Assembly: GCF_026745355.1 (NCBI RefSeq)
Contig: NC_079206.1
Coordinates: forward strand, 19,264,238-19,328,237
Reading direction: 5' to 3'
From: Beta vulgaris subsp. vulgaris
Lineage: Eukaryota; Streptophyta; Magnoliopsida; Caryophyllales; Amaranthaceae
DNA: 64,000 bases
The position numbers and the translations under genes were made by a program. Shown piece by piece: positions 35,081 through 45,689 of the stretch. The first letter of the stretch is position 1; every line of letters starts with the position of its first letter. Below the pieces are notes generated by a model that had not been told where the DNA came from, searched no databases, and worked only from the letters and a program-made list of their open reading frames with translations.

Positions 35081-35600
35081 ATTTGCCACTAGGGACACCG
35101 CTTCACCACGGTTCTCATTCCTTGGCCCACTATAGATAGTTTTCCGACCAAACAATACTTTACATGAAGTTCTTATCCCAATTACGGGCCCCTTACTTGT
35201 GCTCCTCATGGTGTAAAGTGTTCCACTCCTTGTCCCACGAGCTATGATCATAGATCCCTTGAAAATCTTCCAAGAAGCACCATCAAACACAACCTTGTGA
35301 CCCGATGTAGCAAGTTGGGTCACCGATATCAAGCTCTTATTCACTTTGGGATGAACTTGGCATTCTTCAACTCCAATGAGCCACCATAAGTGAGTTTCAC
35401 ACTCTTATCAGCTTTTCTCATGACTTCCACTACCTTGCCATCCGCAAGATAGACCTTTTCAAATTTTTCGGATTTTAAATTCTGAAACAACTCCTTGCAT
35501 GGTGAGGAATGATGAGAGGAACCCGAATCCAAGACCGATGATCCCGAGCACCCAACAAACTCTTTCGGATCATCCATTCTTACCATCAAAATATTGGGAT
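35081..35600 (-). pseudogene. Copia protease and GAG-pre-integrase, truncated
   Basis: Minus-strand continuation of the gag at 35602-36422. The protease segment (35341-35589) shows VLDSGSSHHSSPCKE, with a DSGS active site, then KVYLADGKVVEV. The next block (35072-35344) shows NKSLISVTQLATSGHKVVFDGASWKI and ARGTRSGTLY, the region before the integrase zinc finger. The expected LWHxRLGH segment is not reached because the long gypsy LTR begins. A frame change separates the blocks. Confidence 0.8.
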
Positions 35601-35601
35601 C

Positions 35602-36422
35602 CTACTCCAAAATCAAGTTAGTTGATGTATCTTCTTCTTCATCACTTTCTTGAACCTTCTTCTTCCCTTTCCCATTTTCTCTCTTTTGACAATCTCTTTC
35701 CAAGTGTCCTTCATCACCAGAACCCCAACACACCACATGAGATCCCCTATTCGGTTTACCATGCCCCCCTTGACGTTGATCTTCCATAACTTGCTTTCCT
35801 CTTTGGTTGATTCCTTCTCCCCTACGTTCACTACTATATGTACCACTAAATGATTCACCGGACTCTCTTCTTCGCATGCTCTCACTCAAAATAAAGTTGC
35901 TCACATCATCATACTTCAACTTCTCTTTGTCGGAGGAGTTGATAATGGCGGTCACCATGGTTGCCCATGACAAGGGCAAAGAAGACAACAAAATCAATGC
36001 CTTCACTTTATCCTCAAATTTGATATCCAACAAAGACAATTGACCCAAAACCGAAGTAATTTGATTGATGTGTTCGGCAGCCGAACTACCATCAACCATC
36101 TCCATATCAAATAAAAGACGCATAAAGTATACTTTGTTGATAGCCGACGGCTTCTCATACAAACTTGACAAAGTTTCCATCAAATCCGTCGTTGTTTTCG
36201 CATCCTTGACATTGAATGCCACACTTCAGGCTAATGTCAATCTCACAACTCCAAGTGCTTTCCTTTCAAGAACTTTCCACTCATCCTCAAGCATACCGCT
36301 TGGTCTCTTTCCCTCAAGAGGAAAGTAAAGAGTCTTTTGATACAAAAGATCATCAATTTGCATTTCCCAAAATCCAAAATCTTTATATCAAACCTCTCAA
36401 TCCTCACTTTCCTTTCTTCCAT
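35602..36422 (-). pseudogene. Copia gag (UBN2 type), minus strand
   Basis: Begins near an ATG at 36422 and runs leftwards through MQIDDLLYQKTLYFPLEGK and ERKALGVVRLTLA, where a TGA (about 36224) interrupts it, then stays open for 206 codons. Characteristic segments are SSLYEKPSAINKVYFMRLL, AEHINQITSVLGQL, ALILLSSLPLSWATMV and an acidic C-terminus. The zinc knuckle reads CWGSGDEGHLERDC, so its second cysteine is Ser. The element's primer site and LTR follow to the right. Confidence 0.85.
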
Positions 36423-36550
36423 TATTAAGTTCACCCAAAAATTCAAATTTTCATTTTTCTACACCAAAAAATCCAAACTTTGATTTTTCAACCACGAATC
36501 CTAGTTTATCAAGACAATAATAAATCACTTTCCCCTAAGTTAAAACCTTA

Positions 36551-36566
36551 GCTCTTGATACCAATT
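36551..36566 (-). other. Primer binding site of the minus-strand copia element
   Basis: Minus strand reads ATTGGTATCAAGAGC between the LTR and gag, the usual initiator-methionine type site. Confidence 0.75.
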
Positions 36567-37150
36567 GTTGTGATTTAGAAACAAGTGTTAACTAGTTTGT
36601 GCAATAATCAACAATAATCAAGAAGAAATATGAAATTAAAACAACAACCTAGTAATGCAAAAGAGAGAGAAAACAAGAAAAAAAACATGTGGAAAACTCG
36701 AGCTCCGCGAGGAAAAAACACAAACTTGCACTATGGAATCAATGGACAATCAATGGTGAACATACATTCTCTCACAAAATCATTCTCTCTCCTAAAACTC
36801 TAGAAAAAATGAGGCTTCAAGTTTGAACTTTGAAATATGTGTGCTCTAACCTTCTAAAACCAAAAAATAGGGTATTTATACTCCTAGGACTAAAAGCAAT
36901 CCAATGGCCAAGATTAAAACTTAAATCGTGAAACACGTGCGAAAAACTGGGTTAGCCCAACAGGGCCCGAAAACCGCCCGCGCTGTTAAATGCTTGCCCA
37001 CCCGGGGAATTCAACCTGCAAGTTCCTGCCCCAAGAAACGCACGCCCGAGCAGAATGGAACCCGTCAAGGGAGCTGCCCGCCTAGGCCACCTTCTTCCCG
37101 CCTGGGTTGCTGGTCTTCTTTGCATGCTTCTTCTCCCTCCTTAGCATTTG
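36567..37150 (-). repeat. 5' LTR of the minus-strand copia element (outer edge uncertain)
   Basis: Begins beside the primer site. The first ~320 bases match 30153-30500. Beyond this, a GC-rich block (36925-37140) and the sequence up to an ACCCTAGA motif near 37170 may still belong to the LTR, but no matching copy exists in the window and the terminal TG was not located. Confidence 0.55.
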
Positions 37151-38640
37151 CTTGAAATATCTCCACTCAAAACCCTAGAATATAATGCTAGATTTAAAAG
37201 AAATTCCAAATTTATGTTATCTTAGAAAACAATTATCCATGACCACTTTACCCATATAAGACGTGTAATGTGGATTTTCTAAAAGAAATAGTCTTAGGCA
37301 AAACTACTAATCAAACTAGAGATTACCCTTAATAAACCACTAACTAAACTAATGATTTTCAGGGAAATAAACTGCTAAAGTGAAATTATTGATTACTAAA
37401 GGTAAAAGTTTCCCTCACTTCTCATTTCACACAAATTAAAAATCAAAAAAGAAAAAGTTATTTGTATATCTCTCTCTGCTACCACTATCCTCCGTCATGA
37501 ACCTCTTTTAGGTCATGGTCACTCCCATTTCAAACACAAGGATGGATTCCAGTACGCTTACACTATGTGACACATAGGATGAGTTCGACAAGACCGTCGC
37601 CGTGACCACCATCGACATAATTCCATTTCGTGTCCTAGCTACTTTGTAAAAGAAATCATTCATATTACTTTTAGTTAATTTTGGAACTAATGGTGCTTAG
37701 CGTAAGCTCGTCTTTGAAAATATATTAATTAATTATGAATATAGGTCTTTAATTATGATATATTTGCTTAGTTTTGTGTATGTATACAGATGATGCTCAA
37801 GTCATTATTGTCTTTCCTTTATACGTAATTTTAATTAAATAAGGTGTTGTGCTTGTTGATATTTTTAGTATTATGAATTAGGGAAAAAATTAATTGAAAT
37901 TTCATTTTTGATTCATTTTTTAATACTCAAATTATGTTATTTGAAGTTGGTGAAGCATGATCAATGCTCGAGTTGAATAAATCAATTTTTAAATTTATAT
38001 ATGTGATTAATTATCTGTGAATTTGGATTTATATGTAATTGTTTATAAACTTATTAACTTTAATATTTATATGTAGTTTATATAAACTTGGATCCACGTT
38101 CATGTTAACTTGAAAATTTTTGTTTAAATTTCATGGTGATCCATGTGTTCGAATGCCATAGCACTTGGATTTATATATCCACACAAAGTTATAACTTGGA
38201 TTTATCCACACAAAGTTATAACTTGGATTTGTGTGTAATTGTATTATAAAATTAATTGTATATATATGTATTTGTATTAAGACATCAAAGTGAATAAACT
38301 TGGAGGCACATGATTTCATATATGTGTGAATTTCAAATGCTCAATTTATTTTTATATCAATTAACGATTATTGTTAATGGGATGGTGTGAAATTGATAAA
38401 ATCAAGCAAATCTTTCTTATTGACCTATGAATATGAGTAATCAAGAGTCTGTATTTCTGGAACAGTTGAAAGGTTTTGAGAAAGCATACCATATATATAT
38501 CCAGAACTCAAAGACTATGCTGGGTGTTAGAGTCTGAGCTAGCAAAACATGTCATCAAATGTGTGAGAAAGGAATAGTATCAAAGATGATGGTTTCTTCT
38601 AATCTTGTTAATTTTACTATGATTAACAATGGTTACACAA
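37151..38640. other. Gene-free AT-rich stretch
   Basis: No gene recognised. A 33-bp unit with CACACAAAGTTATAACTTGG is present twice near 38172-38230. Near 38400-38640 the sequence may be the decayed ORF1 of the adjacent LINE relic. Confidence 0.45.
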
Positions 38641-38901
38641 TAACGAAATGCTAATGAAGTGGAAAAAAGGGATAATTCTGCCAGACGAGTGGATCCTCCT
38701 ATAATGGCAATGGACATGATAGCTGCTTAGAATGTAAGAGGCCTAGATGAGGGGAATAAACAGAGGGAATTGGAGAAATTCATCTTTTCTCAATAAATTG
38801 AACTATTTGAGCTTCTTGAAACTAAGATGAAGGTAAGTGGGCTTCCTACAATGTACCACTGATATATGAGGTGTTTCTTCAAAAATTTATCATGCTAGCT
38901 C

Positions 38902-39998
38902 AGTGACGGATCCATGAATTTATGAATAGTTGGTCACTACCGACTAGGTTGCACAGAGACGGCTATGGGTACGGGTTCGGATACGCCTACAAAAAAAACT
39001 TGAAATATCCTTCGTTTTTTTCCTTTTCATTATGAAAATTAAATTAATACTTTGAATGAGATTAAATAAGTCAATTGAAAAGACCAACACAATACAATCA
39101 AGCACATAATACATGATACATCATTCAAAAATGATTTCTAAAACATTCTAATTCATAACCTTAGTAACATAATTTCTAAATCAGAAATTCACGACACAAC
39201 CATTTGTCAATTTCGCATCCTAATCTAATTCTGAATCACAACAAAATCGTAATGAAATCCAATTGACAAAAATACACAAATACACAACCATTTGTCAATT
39301 TCGCGTCCTAATATGACTCCTAAATCAGAGCACAGCTGTAATGAAATCCAATTGACAAAAATACATAAATACACAATCATTTGTTAATTTGGCATCCTAA
39401 TCTAATTCCCAAATCACAACACAATCGTAATGAAATCCTAATGAAATCCAATTGACAAAAATACACAAATATACAGTCAATTTTCAACAACAACCCAACA
39501 ATGATTCAATGAAGAATAATTGAAGAAGCGATTAAGCGAAGATTAAGAAGGTTGAATTAGAAGAATACCTGAAGATTGAAGTTTGTCACCCCTGCTGCCC
39601 GTTGTCGCCTATAGATTCTTTGTGAATAGATCAAACAAAACCCTAACAAAATCAAACAAAAAGAATAGATCGGACAAAACCCTAACAAAATCAAACAAAA
39701 CAAAATAGATCGAGAAAACTGACAAACTCACCGGCAAGTTGGTGACGAGTCACAAGTCTGACCTGTTGCCTGAAGATAAACCATCGCCTGAAGCTATGGA
39801 TCTAAAGTCTGAACTGCATCGGCCGTTGCTGACTCGCTGCTACTTAGGGTTTTTCGCGTCGGATTCCCGAAGGAGAAAGAGAGAGAAAGAGGAACTGGGT
39901 TAGTTCGCGTGTGAGAGAAACGCTTCAAATGAAATTTTTTTTTTCAGAAATAATAGTTGGTCACGTGACCAACAGTGACCCTAAGTAAATCCGCCACT
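38902..39998 (-). mobile_element. 1.1-kb hAT deletion derivative
   Basis: Terminal inverted repeats AGTGACGGATCCA and, reversed from the right end, AGTGGCGGATTTA, flanked by a perfect 8-bp target duplication GCTAGCTC (38894-38901 and 39999-40006). The right third, read on the minus strand, looks like a gene leader: a CT-rich stretch, an ACCCTAAG motif, an ATG near 39785 and a possible GGTGAGT donor near 39733. This suggests that the 5' end of the lost transposase gene is retained. The middle has three ~110-bp tandem copies (39185-39480). No transposase domain remains. Confidence 0.85.
39185..39480. repeat. ~110-bp tandem repeats inside the hAT derivative
   Basis: About 2.7 copies of a unit containing ACAACCATTTGTCAATTTCG, then ATCGTAATGAAATCCAATTG and AAAAATACACAAATACAC. 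Copies are 85-95% alike by eye. Confidence 0.8.
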
Positions 39999-40929
39999 GC
40001 TAGCTCAGCCATGATAATTGTATGCTGAGATACTAGGAATTTCTATATGCATGTACAATCCGCTTCTTCTCAATATATGCATTGTTTGGTCACTCATATT
40101 ACCTTTAGGATGACTTTTTTATCATACCTTCATTTTATGCTTCTAATGATGATAACGTAAGGTATGAGTTGTGGGATGTATTAATTGCTCCTGCAGCCAT
40201 ATTACTAAGCCTTGGTTAGTGTTTATGCAGATTTTTGCCTTAGCGACACAAATCAATATTGGGACGTCAACAACCAGATTCGAGTGACTAGATGAATGAA
40301 AATGCAAGGAAAATCAAAGGGAGAATGACACAAGGAAATGGTGACGCGAAAAAACCGCAATGAACAATTCTTTCAAGTATAGTAGCATACCACAAAAATA
40401 CAGTAGCAAACCACATATTTATGCGATGACATCTCAATATCTCATGTCATATTCTCATCACTGCAAATTGCAATCACTTTAACTTACTCATTTTCTTTTT
40501 CGTTCACCAAAGTAATAGATCAAGAGCTCTAATTTTGTTCAGCAAGGTATGTTTAATTTCAAAATTTTGAGCATTAATTCTTCAATAGGGGTAAAGTAGC
40601 AAAAACTTATCATGTTTAAGCAAAGTTTCTGCAATATAAATAGACTAAAGAATGCCACAATAAAAATTATAGTAATTAACCCATTTGGTGATGCTATTGC
40701 CTGAGAATCGACGAATGACTGTCGGCTGTCCTTGCGAGCAGATGATGTAATCGTGAAAAGAGTAACCATAGTTCGTCGGGCACCGATGCCTAACAACTGA
40801 TGAACCACGAAGTAGAGGAGAGGACTACAAATTTGAAATTAGACTAGGAAAGGAGAAAAGATGATGTTTCTCTATTGCGGTGTGACTATTTATTTTTAGG
40901 GTTTCTCCCTTTTCACTGAAATGAAAATA

Positions 40930-41064
40930 TTACTTTAAAATCGAATATTTTGGATACCCGAAATTAAAAAAAATGTATATCCATATTCGATCCGAAATAT
41001 CCAAAACCTAAAAAGTCGGATCAGATATCCGATTTTCCAGATCGGGTCATTATGAACAGCCCTA
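40930..41064. repeat. Right end of a hAT-type MITE, fragment
   Basis: Several ATATCCGA/TCGGAT-type motifs in both orientations followed by the terminus GAACAGCCCTA. That terminus, with clustered subterminal motifs, resembles other small hAT elements, but no left end was found. Confidence 0.35.
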
Positions 41065-41099
41065 ATGAAGATGGGTAAAAAAACGCGGGTGAAAATGAG

Positions 41100-41557
41100 T
41101 CCACCAATCTACTATATGCAAACTGACGTTCAGAGTTAACGACAGTCAATACACCCTAGAAAAATGAATCCAAGTATAAGGATCAAGCGGAAATGTAAAT
41201 GACAATAGTCTTGAATATGAAATACTAAACACTTGTTGAGTATGGATGCTTTTGTGCGTATGAATATTGTAAGTAGCTTGTAACCCCTTTCTTTTTTACC
41301 ATGTGATCAGCTTTATATAAGTCTCCTCCCATTCGCTCAATCCCATGAATATCGAAAGTAGTTAGCTAGGAGCTTGACGTGATTCTCCTATTCTTTTGGC
41401 ACGTTGCTTGACCACTCTCTTAAGCATTTGAACTGATTGAATGTACAGAAACTTGGTCTCCCTTATTCCTTGCTAGTCCGTTAACCATTTAACTAAATCT
41501 CAGCGTCATGTCACGACTGCTTGCGTCAACATCAACCTGAAAAATTTAGCCATAACA
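41100..41557 (-). repeat. 3' LTR of the Tat-type gypsy element (left edge approximate)
   Basis: On the minus strand the LTR starts TGTTATGGCTAAATTTTTC at 41557, right after a G-rich polypurine tract. A TATATAAA motif on the minus strand (near 41318) could be its promoter. The outer end was not found; 41100 is a guess. Confidence 0.5.
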
Positions 41558-41571
41558 GTTTGCCCCCAATT
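41558..41571 (-). other. Polypurine tract of the Tat-type element
   Basis: Minus strand reads ATTGGGGGCAAAC directly before the LTR start, the position and composition of a plus-strand primer. Confidence 0.65.
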
Positions 41572-41599
41572 GTATGTTGAAGTGGGGAATACAACAAGA

Positions 41600-43170
41600 G
41601 TCATGAAACAATTGTGACAACTTCAAAGAATAGCCCTACGCAATCAAAACACTGATGCCCCCATAGTCAGAGATTTGTTGCAAGTTTTTGGAATAAGTCC
41701 TGAGAAACTGATACCCCAAGTGTGGAGAGTACTAAGCGTTATGGACAGAGTCACTACTGAATGAGATGACCCTTTCCCCCTTCAAGACTTACTTGACTGC
41801 TATGAAATTAGAGTCAAGACTAGGAATCGTCTGGCGCTCCACGTTAGTGCGAAGATGAATGCATTGGTTGAGGGTATGCAAGCGGATGATAGAGGATGGA
41901 AAAATCGTTATATTTTCGTTAAGAAATCCTCTTTTGGGGACTAAGGAACGTTCCTGAGAGGAGGATGGAATATAGAAGGTTCGTGAAATTTCTTTTGAAT
42001 TCCTTTAGTGTCTTGTCATTAACATTATTATTACGTCGTTTTTCTTACAAACTTGAAACCAAGGCTGCTGGGACATCATGACATTTCTGAACAGAAGTGC
42101 AAGAGTTTGTTGAGATTGACCCTAAAGAAAAGATGTACAAGAAAGTCACCAACCCCGATCAAGAAAGTTGTTCTACAATGGAATCAGGTAATCGCATCAC
42201 TGAGACCTCGTTACACTATTGTTCTTGACATCCTTTGTGATATTTTTCTTTTCGTAACAACAGATTCTCAGTCAAAGCATAGGGGATCTATGGACAATGT
42301 GGTTATCACCTAAGCTTTAAAAAAGAGGAAAATAGAGAAAGAACGTGTTGAACACTCTGTAGTGGTAAAAGCGGTGTTGTCGTCTCCGACAACGTCTAGA
42401 AAAGAACAGTTTGTCGTTAACATCGACGATCATGAAATTGACGCTCCTCATGCGAAAATTCAAGTCTAAGTTTCTCACTTCTCCTCTCAAAGAGGGTCAC
42501 TCTTGCAGCGTCACTGTTCATAATGATTTTATGTCATTGGATAGGTCGATTTGGCCTGAAGTAGAGAAGTTTCTCTTCCCCTGCGCTGAAGAACGTCTGT
42601 GAAAGCGTTCCATGCCTGGACTAATGTCTGATGGCTTGAACTAATCTTTTAGGTATAACAGTCATCTATACTTTTTACTTTTGATTTGTTCTCTTAGCGA
42701 TTTTTTATTATAATCCTCGCATATTCAGGCTTATTAGAACTTCCTGACGATAAAGAAAAAGATGTCGTCGCTGATAAGGAGTCATCAATTGATGAAGCCT
42801 AGGGCGGAGAAGAGAGATACCTCTCTGAAGGAGAAAGATTTGGAAATCCATAAGGTTAATCTGAGGGCTGTTGCTGTTGCTGAGGAGAGTTCGAAGAAAA
42901 AGGATGAAGAACTGTAGATGCTAAGGGAGAAGGCTATTAAAGAGGAAGATGCTTTGACAATTTGTGAAGAAGAGGTGGAGACGTTGCAGGCGCAGGTCGT
43001 AAACATGAAGGATGAAATTGACAGTGTGGAGGCTGAGATAACGACCCACGTAAGGGCCAAGCTGATGTACCAGTTCATGATGGGCCACTCTTCGTCTTGG
43101 GACCCTAACATGGACATTGATGTCTTATTTAGAACTTTGTCAATCCAATTTACTGATTGGGAAATATAAT
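41600..43170 (+). pseudogene. Antisense extra ORF of the Tat-type gypsy element
   Basis: Plus-strand coding-like blocks inside a minus-strand element, between integrase and 3' LTR. A segment near 41865-41940 reads WKNRYIFVKKSSFG, and nearby is a GTFLRGGW-like block, the style of the putative gypsy-type Transposase_28/plant mobile domain proteins. Intron-like breaks are visible (GTAATC near 42190 to CAACAG 42263; GTATAAC near 42651 to ATTCAG 42728). The last block (42918-43169) is a predicted coiled coil (EKAIKEEDALTICEEEVETLQ) ending FTDWEI and a stop. Stops in the middle show decay. Extra antisense ORFs are known in Tat-lineage elements. The family match is by eye. Confidence 0.55.
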
Positions 43171-43344
43171 CATTGATCGCCATGTCTGGACTTGGCGAAC
43201 TTATTGACTTCCTAAAGCATAAAAAAACCTGAAAAAGGAGCACATAATAATTTTTCGTCGTTGACACTTTAACGCGACCTTGCGATAATATAAGGAAAAT
43301 GAGATAAGGAAAATAAGGAAAATGAGATACCATAAAGTACATAG

Positions 43345-44540
43345 CTAAAAATGATAATTTTTGAGATGGATAGCGTTCCAGCTGTGTGGGATTGTAGTTC
43401 CATCATGTCGCGTCAATTCGTATGGATTGTTGCCAACGACGTTGTTGATCATTTGATATGGCCTCCCCACTTTGGTCCTAATTTACCTGTGTTTGGATCT
43501 TGCGTATTTTGGAAGACCTTCCGTAGCACCCGGTCGCCTTCAATGAATGATTTAGCATGCACATTCTTATTGATGAAGATCCTTGCGACAATATGTTGTT
43601 ATGCCGCAATTCTTATTGGCGCCGCGTCTCGCAACTCTTCTATGGTGTCTAGTCGTTGATGAGTTCATCACGATTTTGCTACTCCATCATCAAGTCGTAC
43701 CAGGCAGTTTGGATGCTTACCTCAAATGGTAGGACCGCTTCATAACCATACACCGGTGAGAAGGATGTTTGCTCTGTCGCAGTGTGTGGCGTTGTGCGAT
43801 TTTCCCATAGGATGGCAGGTATTCAGGTAATGCTTCTTCCCACTTGCCTTGCTTGGCCGTGAGATGCTTTTTCAATGTGCATATGACAATTTTATTGTTG
43901 AACTCAGCTTGTCTGTTATCCCGGGGATAGTTGGGCATTGACATTAGCAACGTGATGTTCCATTTGTCGCAAAAACATTTGGTTTTGTCACTTTTGAATT
44001 ATAACCCATTGTCGCATATAATTTCTGATGGTACTCCAAACCTGCAAATAATGTTAATTTGTTAAAAGAGATTACCTCCTTGTCATGTACCTATAGGAAC
44101 GATTCTGCGTCAATCCATTTAGAAAAGTAATCTGTTAGTGCCAACATACAGACCTTTTGTCCTGGGGATGGAGGTAGCTTACCAACTATGTTCATTCCCC
44201 ATTTCATGAAAGGTCAAGGAGTTAGAGTGGGATGTAAGATTTTAAAAGGTTTGTGCGTCATACCTGCATGTCACTGACAACAGTCACACTTTGTGACATA
44301 CCTTATCGCATCTTGCTTCATCATTGGCCAATAGTAGCCCATTCGCAATGCTTTATTAGACAAAATACGTCCACCAGAATGATTTTCACAATGTCCCTTC
44401 ATGTAGATCTTGTAGGAATTGGCCCCAGTGATGCTTCTCTAAACATCGCAGATATAGCCCTGCAACACTCCTTGGATGACAACATACCTGGATGCTTTGA
44501 AACGTATTCTCCTTGCTTCGCCATTTATTTTTTTTAATCT
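43345..44540 (-). pseudogene. Tat-lineage gypsy integrase, minus strand
   Basis: Read leftwards from 44540: a zinc-finger region with GYYWPMMKQDAIRYVTKCDCCQ (short blocks, with breaks), then the core with PFMKWGMNIVGKLPPSPGQK and LTDYFSKWIDAES (near 44110-44200), GVPSEIICDNG (near 44010-44040), NRQAEFNNKI (near 43900), and the C-terminal part with VLRKVFQNTQDPNTGKLG and WNAIHLKNYHF, ending at a stop at 43345-43347. The PWPFMKWGMDIVG-type wording is typical of the Tat/Athila branch. Stops and frameshifts are present. RT, RNase H and gag are missing to the right, where MITEs begin. Confidence 0.85.
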
Positions 44541-44583
44541 AAAATGTACATCTTTCATTTAATTAATTTTATAATTAAACAAA

Positions 44584-45687
44584 GGCCCTGTTTGGCATTA
44601 GCGTTTGAGGTAGCGGTTAGCGGTTTGAGAAGATTACAACGCTACTTAAGAAAATTATGAGTTTGATAAGGTAGCGGTTGTAGTAGCGGGTAGCAATTGC
44701 AGTAGATTATGGCCCTGTTTGGCACTAGCGTTTGAGGTAGCGGTTGGACAAGATTGGAACGCTACTTAAGAAAATTATGAGTGTTTGGTAAGGTAGTGGT
44801 TGTAGTAGCGGGTAGCAGTTAGAGTAGATTATAATTAGCGGTTGTGGAACGTTAGTACAAGTAATGTTTGAGGTTTAGAGGTAGAGGTCTATGAAATAAA
44901 CCCTATATAATATCATAAGGTAGAATTATTAACCAATGTTTTTTTAATCTTTTACAATTCCAACAGCTACTTTTGCCAAATACTTCTAATTGAACAACTA
45001 ATTTAATCGATGACCGCTGACAGCTACCAGTAGACAGCTAGCAGCTACCCCCAACAGCTACAACTACTACAACCGCTAACCGCTACTAGAACCGCTAGTT
45101 TTGCCAAACATGTCCTATGAGTAGCGGTTGTGGAACGCTACTACAAGTAATGAGATTTAGAGGTAGCGGTCTAGAAAATTAACATTATATAATAGTATAA
45201 AGCAGAATTATTATCCAATACTTTTTATTTCTTTTTCCTTTTATTTTTTATTAATTGTTTTATTTTTATGAAAATTCAATGTTCATTTTACAATAGCAGA
45301 GATGTAATTTAAATATATTTACGTTAAAGATAAGATATTTTACAAGTATTTTAGTAAAATTGGTAATATAAATATTTCGAGGGTTGAATTTTTTTCTTAG
45401 ATTTATACATTTTTTTTAGCAGCTAAAAAGTTGTATACTCCTTTTTGGGTAACTTCTTTGAAAAAATAAATATTGAAGTTAACTATTGAACGAACATATG
45501 AAATTATTGTAGTTCATTTCATATTAGAATAAATGTTATTTATTGTCTTTTACAATTTCAACAACTATTTTTGCCAAAAACTTCTAATTAAAATACTAAT
45601 TTAATCACTGATCGCTGACAGCTACTAGTATACAGCTACTGCAACCGCTAACAGCTACTAGAACCACTAATTTTGCCAAACATGCCG
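44584..45687. mobile_element. Compound MITE with multiple left and right ends
   Basis: The left terminus GGCCCTGTTTGGCATTAGCG at 44584 is repeated at 44711 with its ~127-bp downstream segment. Matching right termini (GCTAGTTTTGCCAAACATGTCC near 45094-45115, and TTTTGCCAAACATGCC ending about 45687) are each preceded by AACCGCT/CAGCTAC motifs. Segment 45121-45230 repeats 44840-44940, and 45541-45687 repeats 44944-45115. The whole is a tandem or nested multimer of one AGCGGTT-rich MITE family. No coding capacity. Confidence 0.75.
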
Positions 45688-45689
45688 AA

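Larger units (their letters stand above)
38641..40300 (+). pseudogene. LINE ORF2 endonuclease relic, split by a hAT element
   Basis: Just before the hAT insertion (38720-38840) the plus strand reads NVRGLDEGNKQRELEKF and, after a stop, IELFELLETKMK. This is the N-terminal AP-endonuclease pattern also seen in the LINE at 26096; the Trp before NVRG is now TAG. After the insertion (40007-40260) the frame resumes with a segment including VRYELWDVL, which corresponds to the RxxLW region of the same domain. Many stops are present and nothing of the reverse transcriptase follows, so it is an old 3'-less fragment. Confidence 0.7.

Noticed and set aside
42785..43342. 185-codon minus-strand open frame opposite the Tat antisense ORF
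   Set aside because: It is the complement of the coiled-coil coding block, with Ser/Phe-rich composition typical of an antisense shadow. No motif was recognised.
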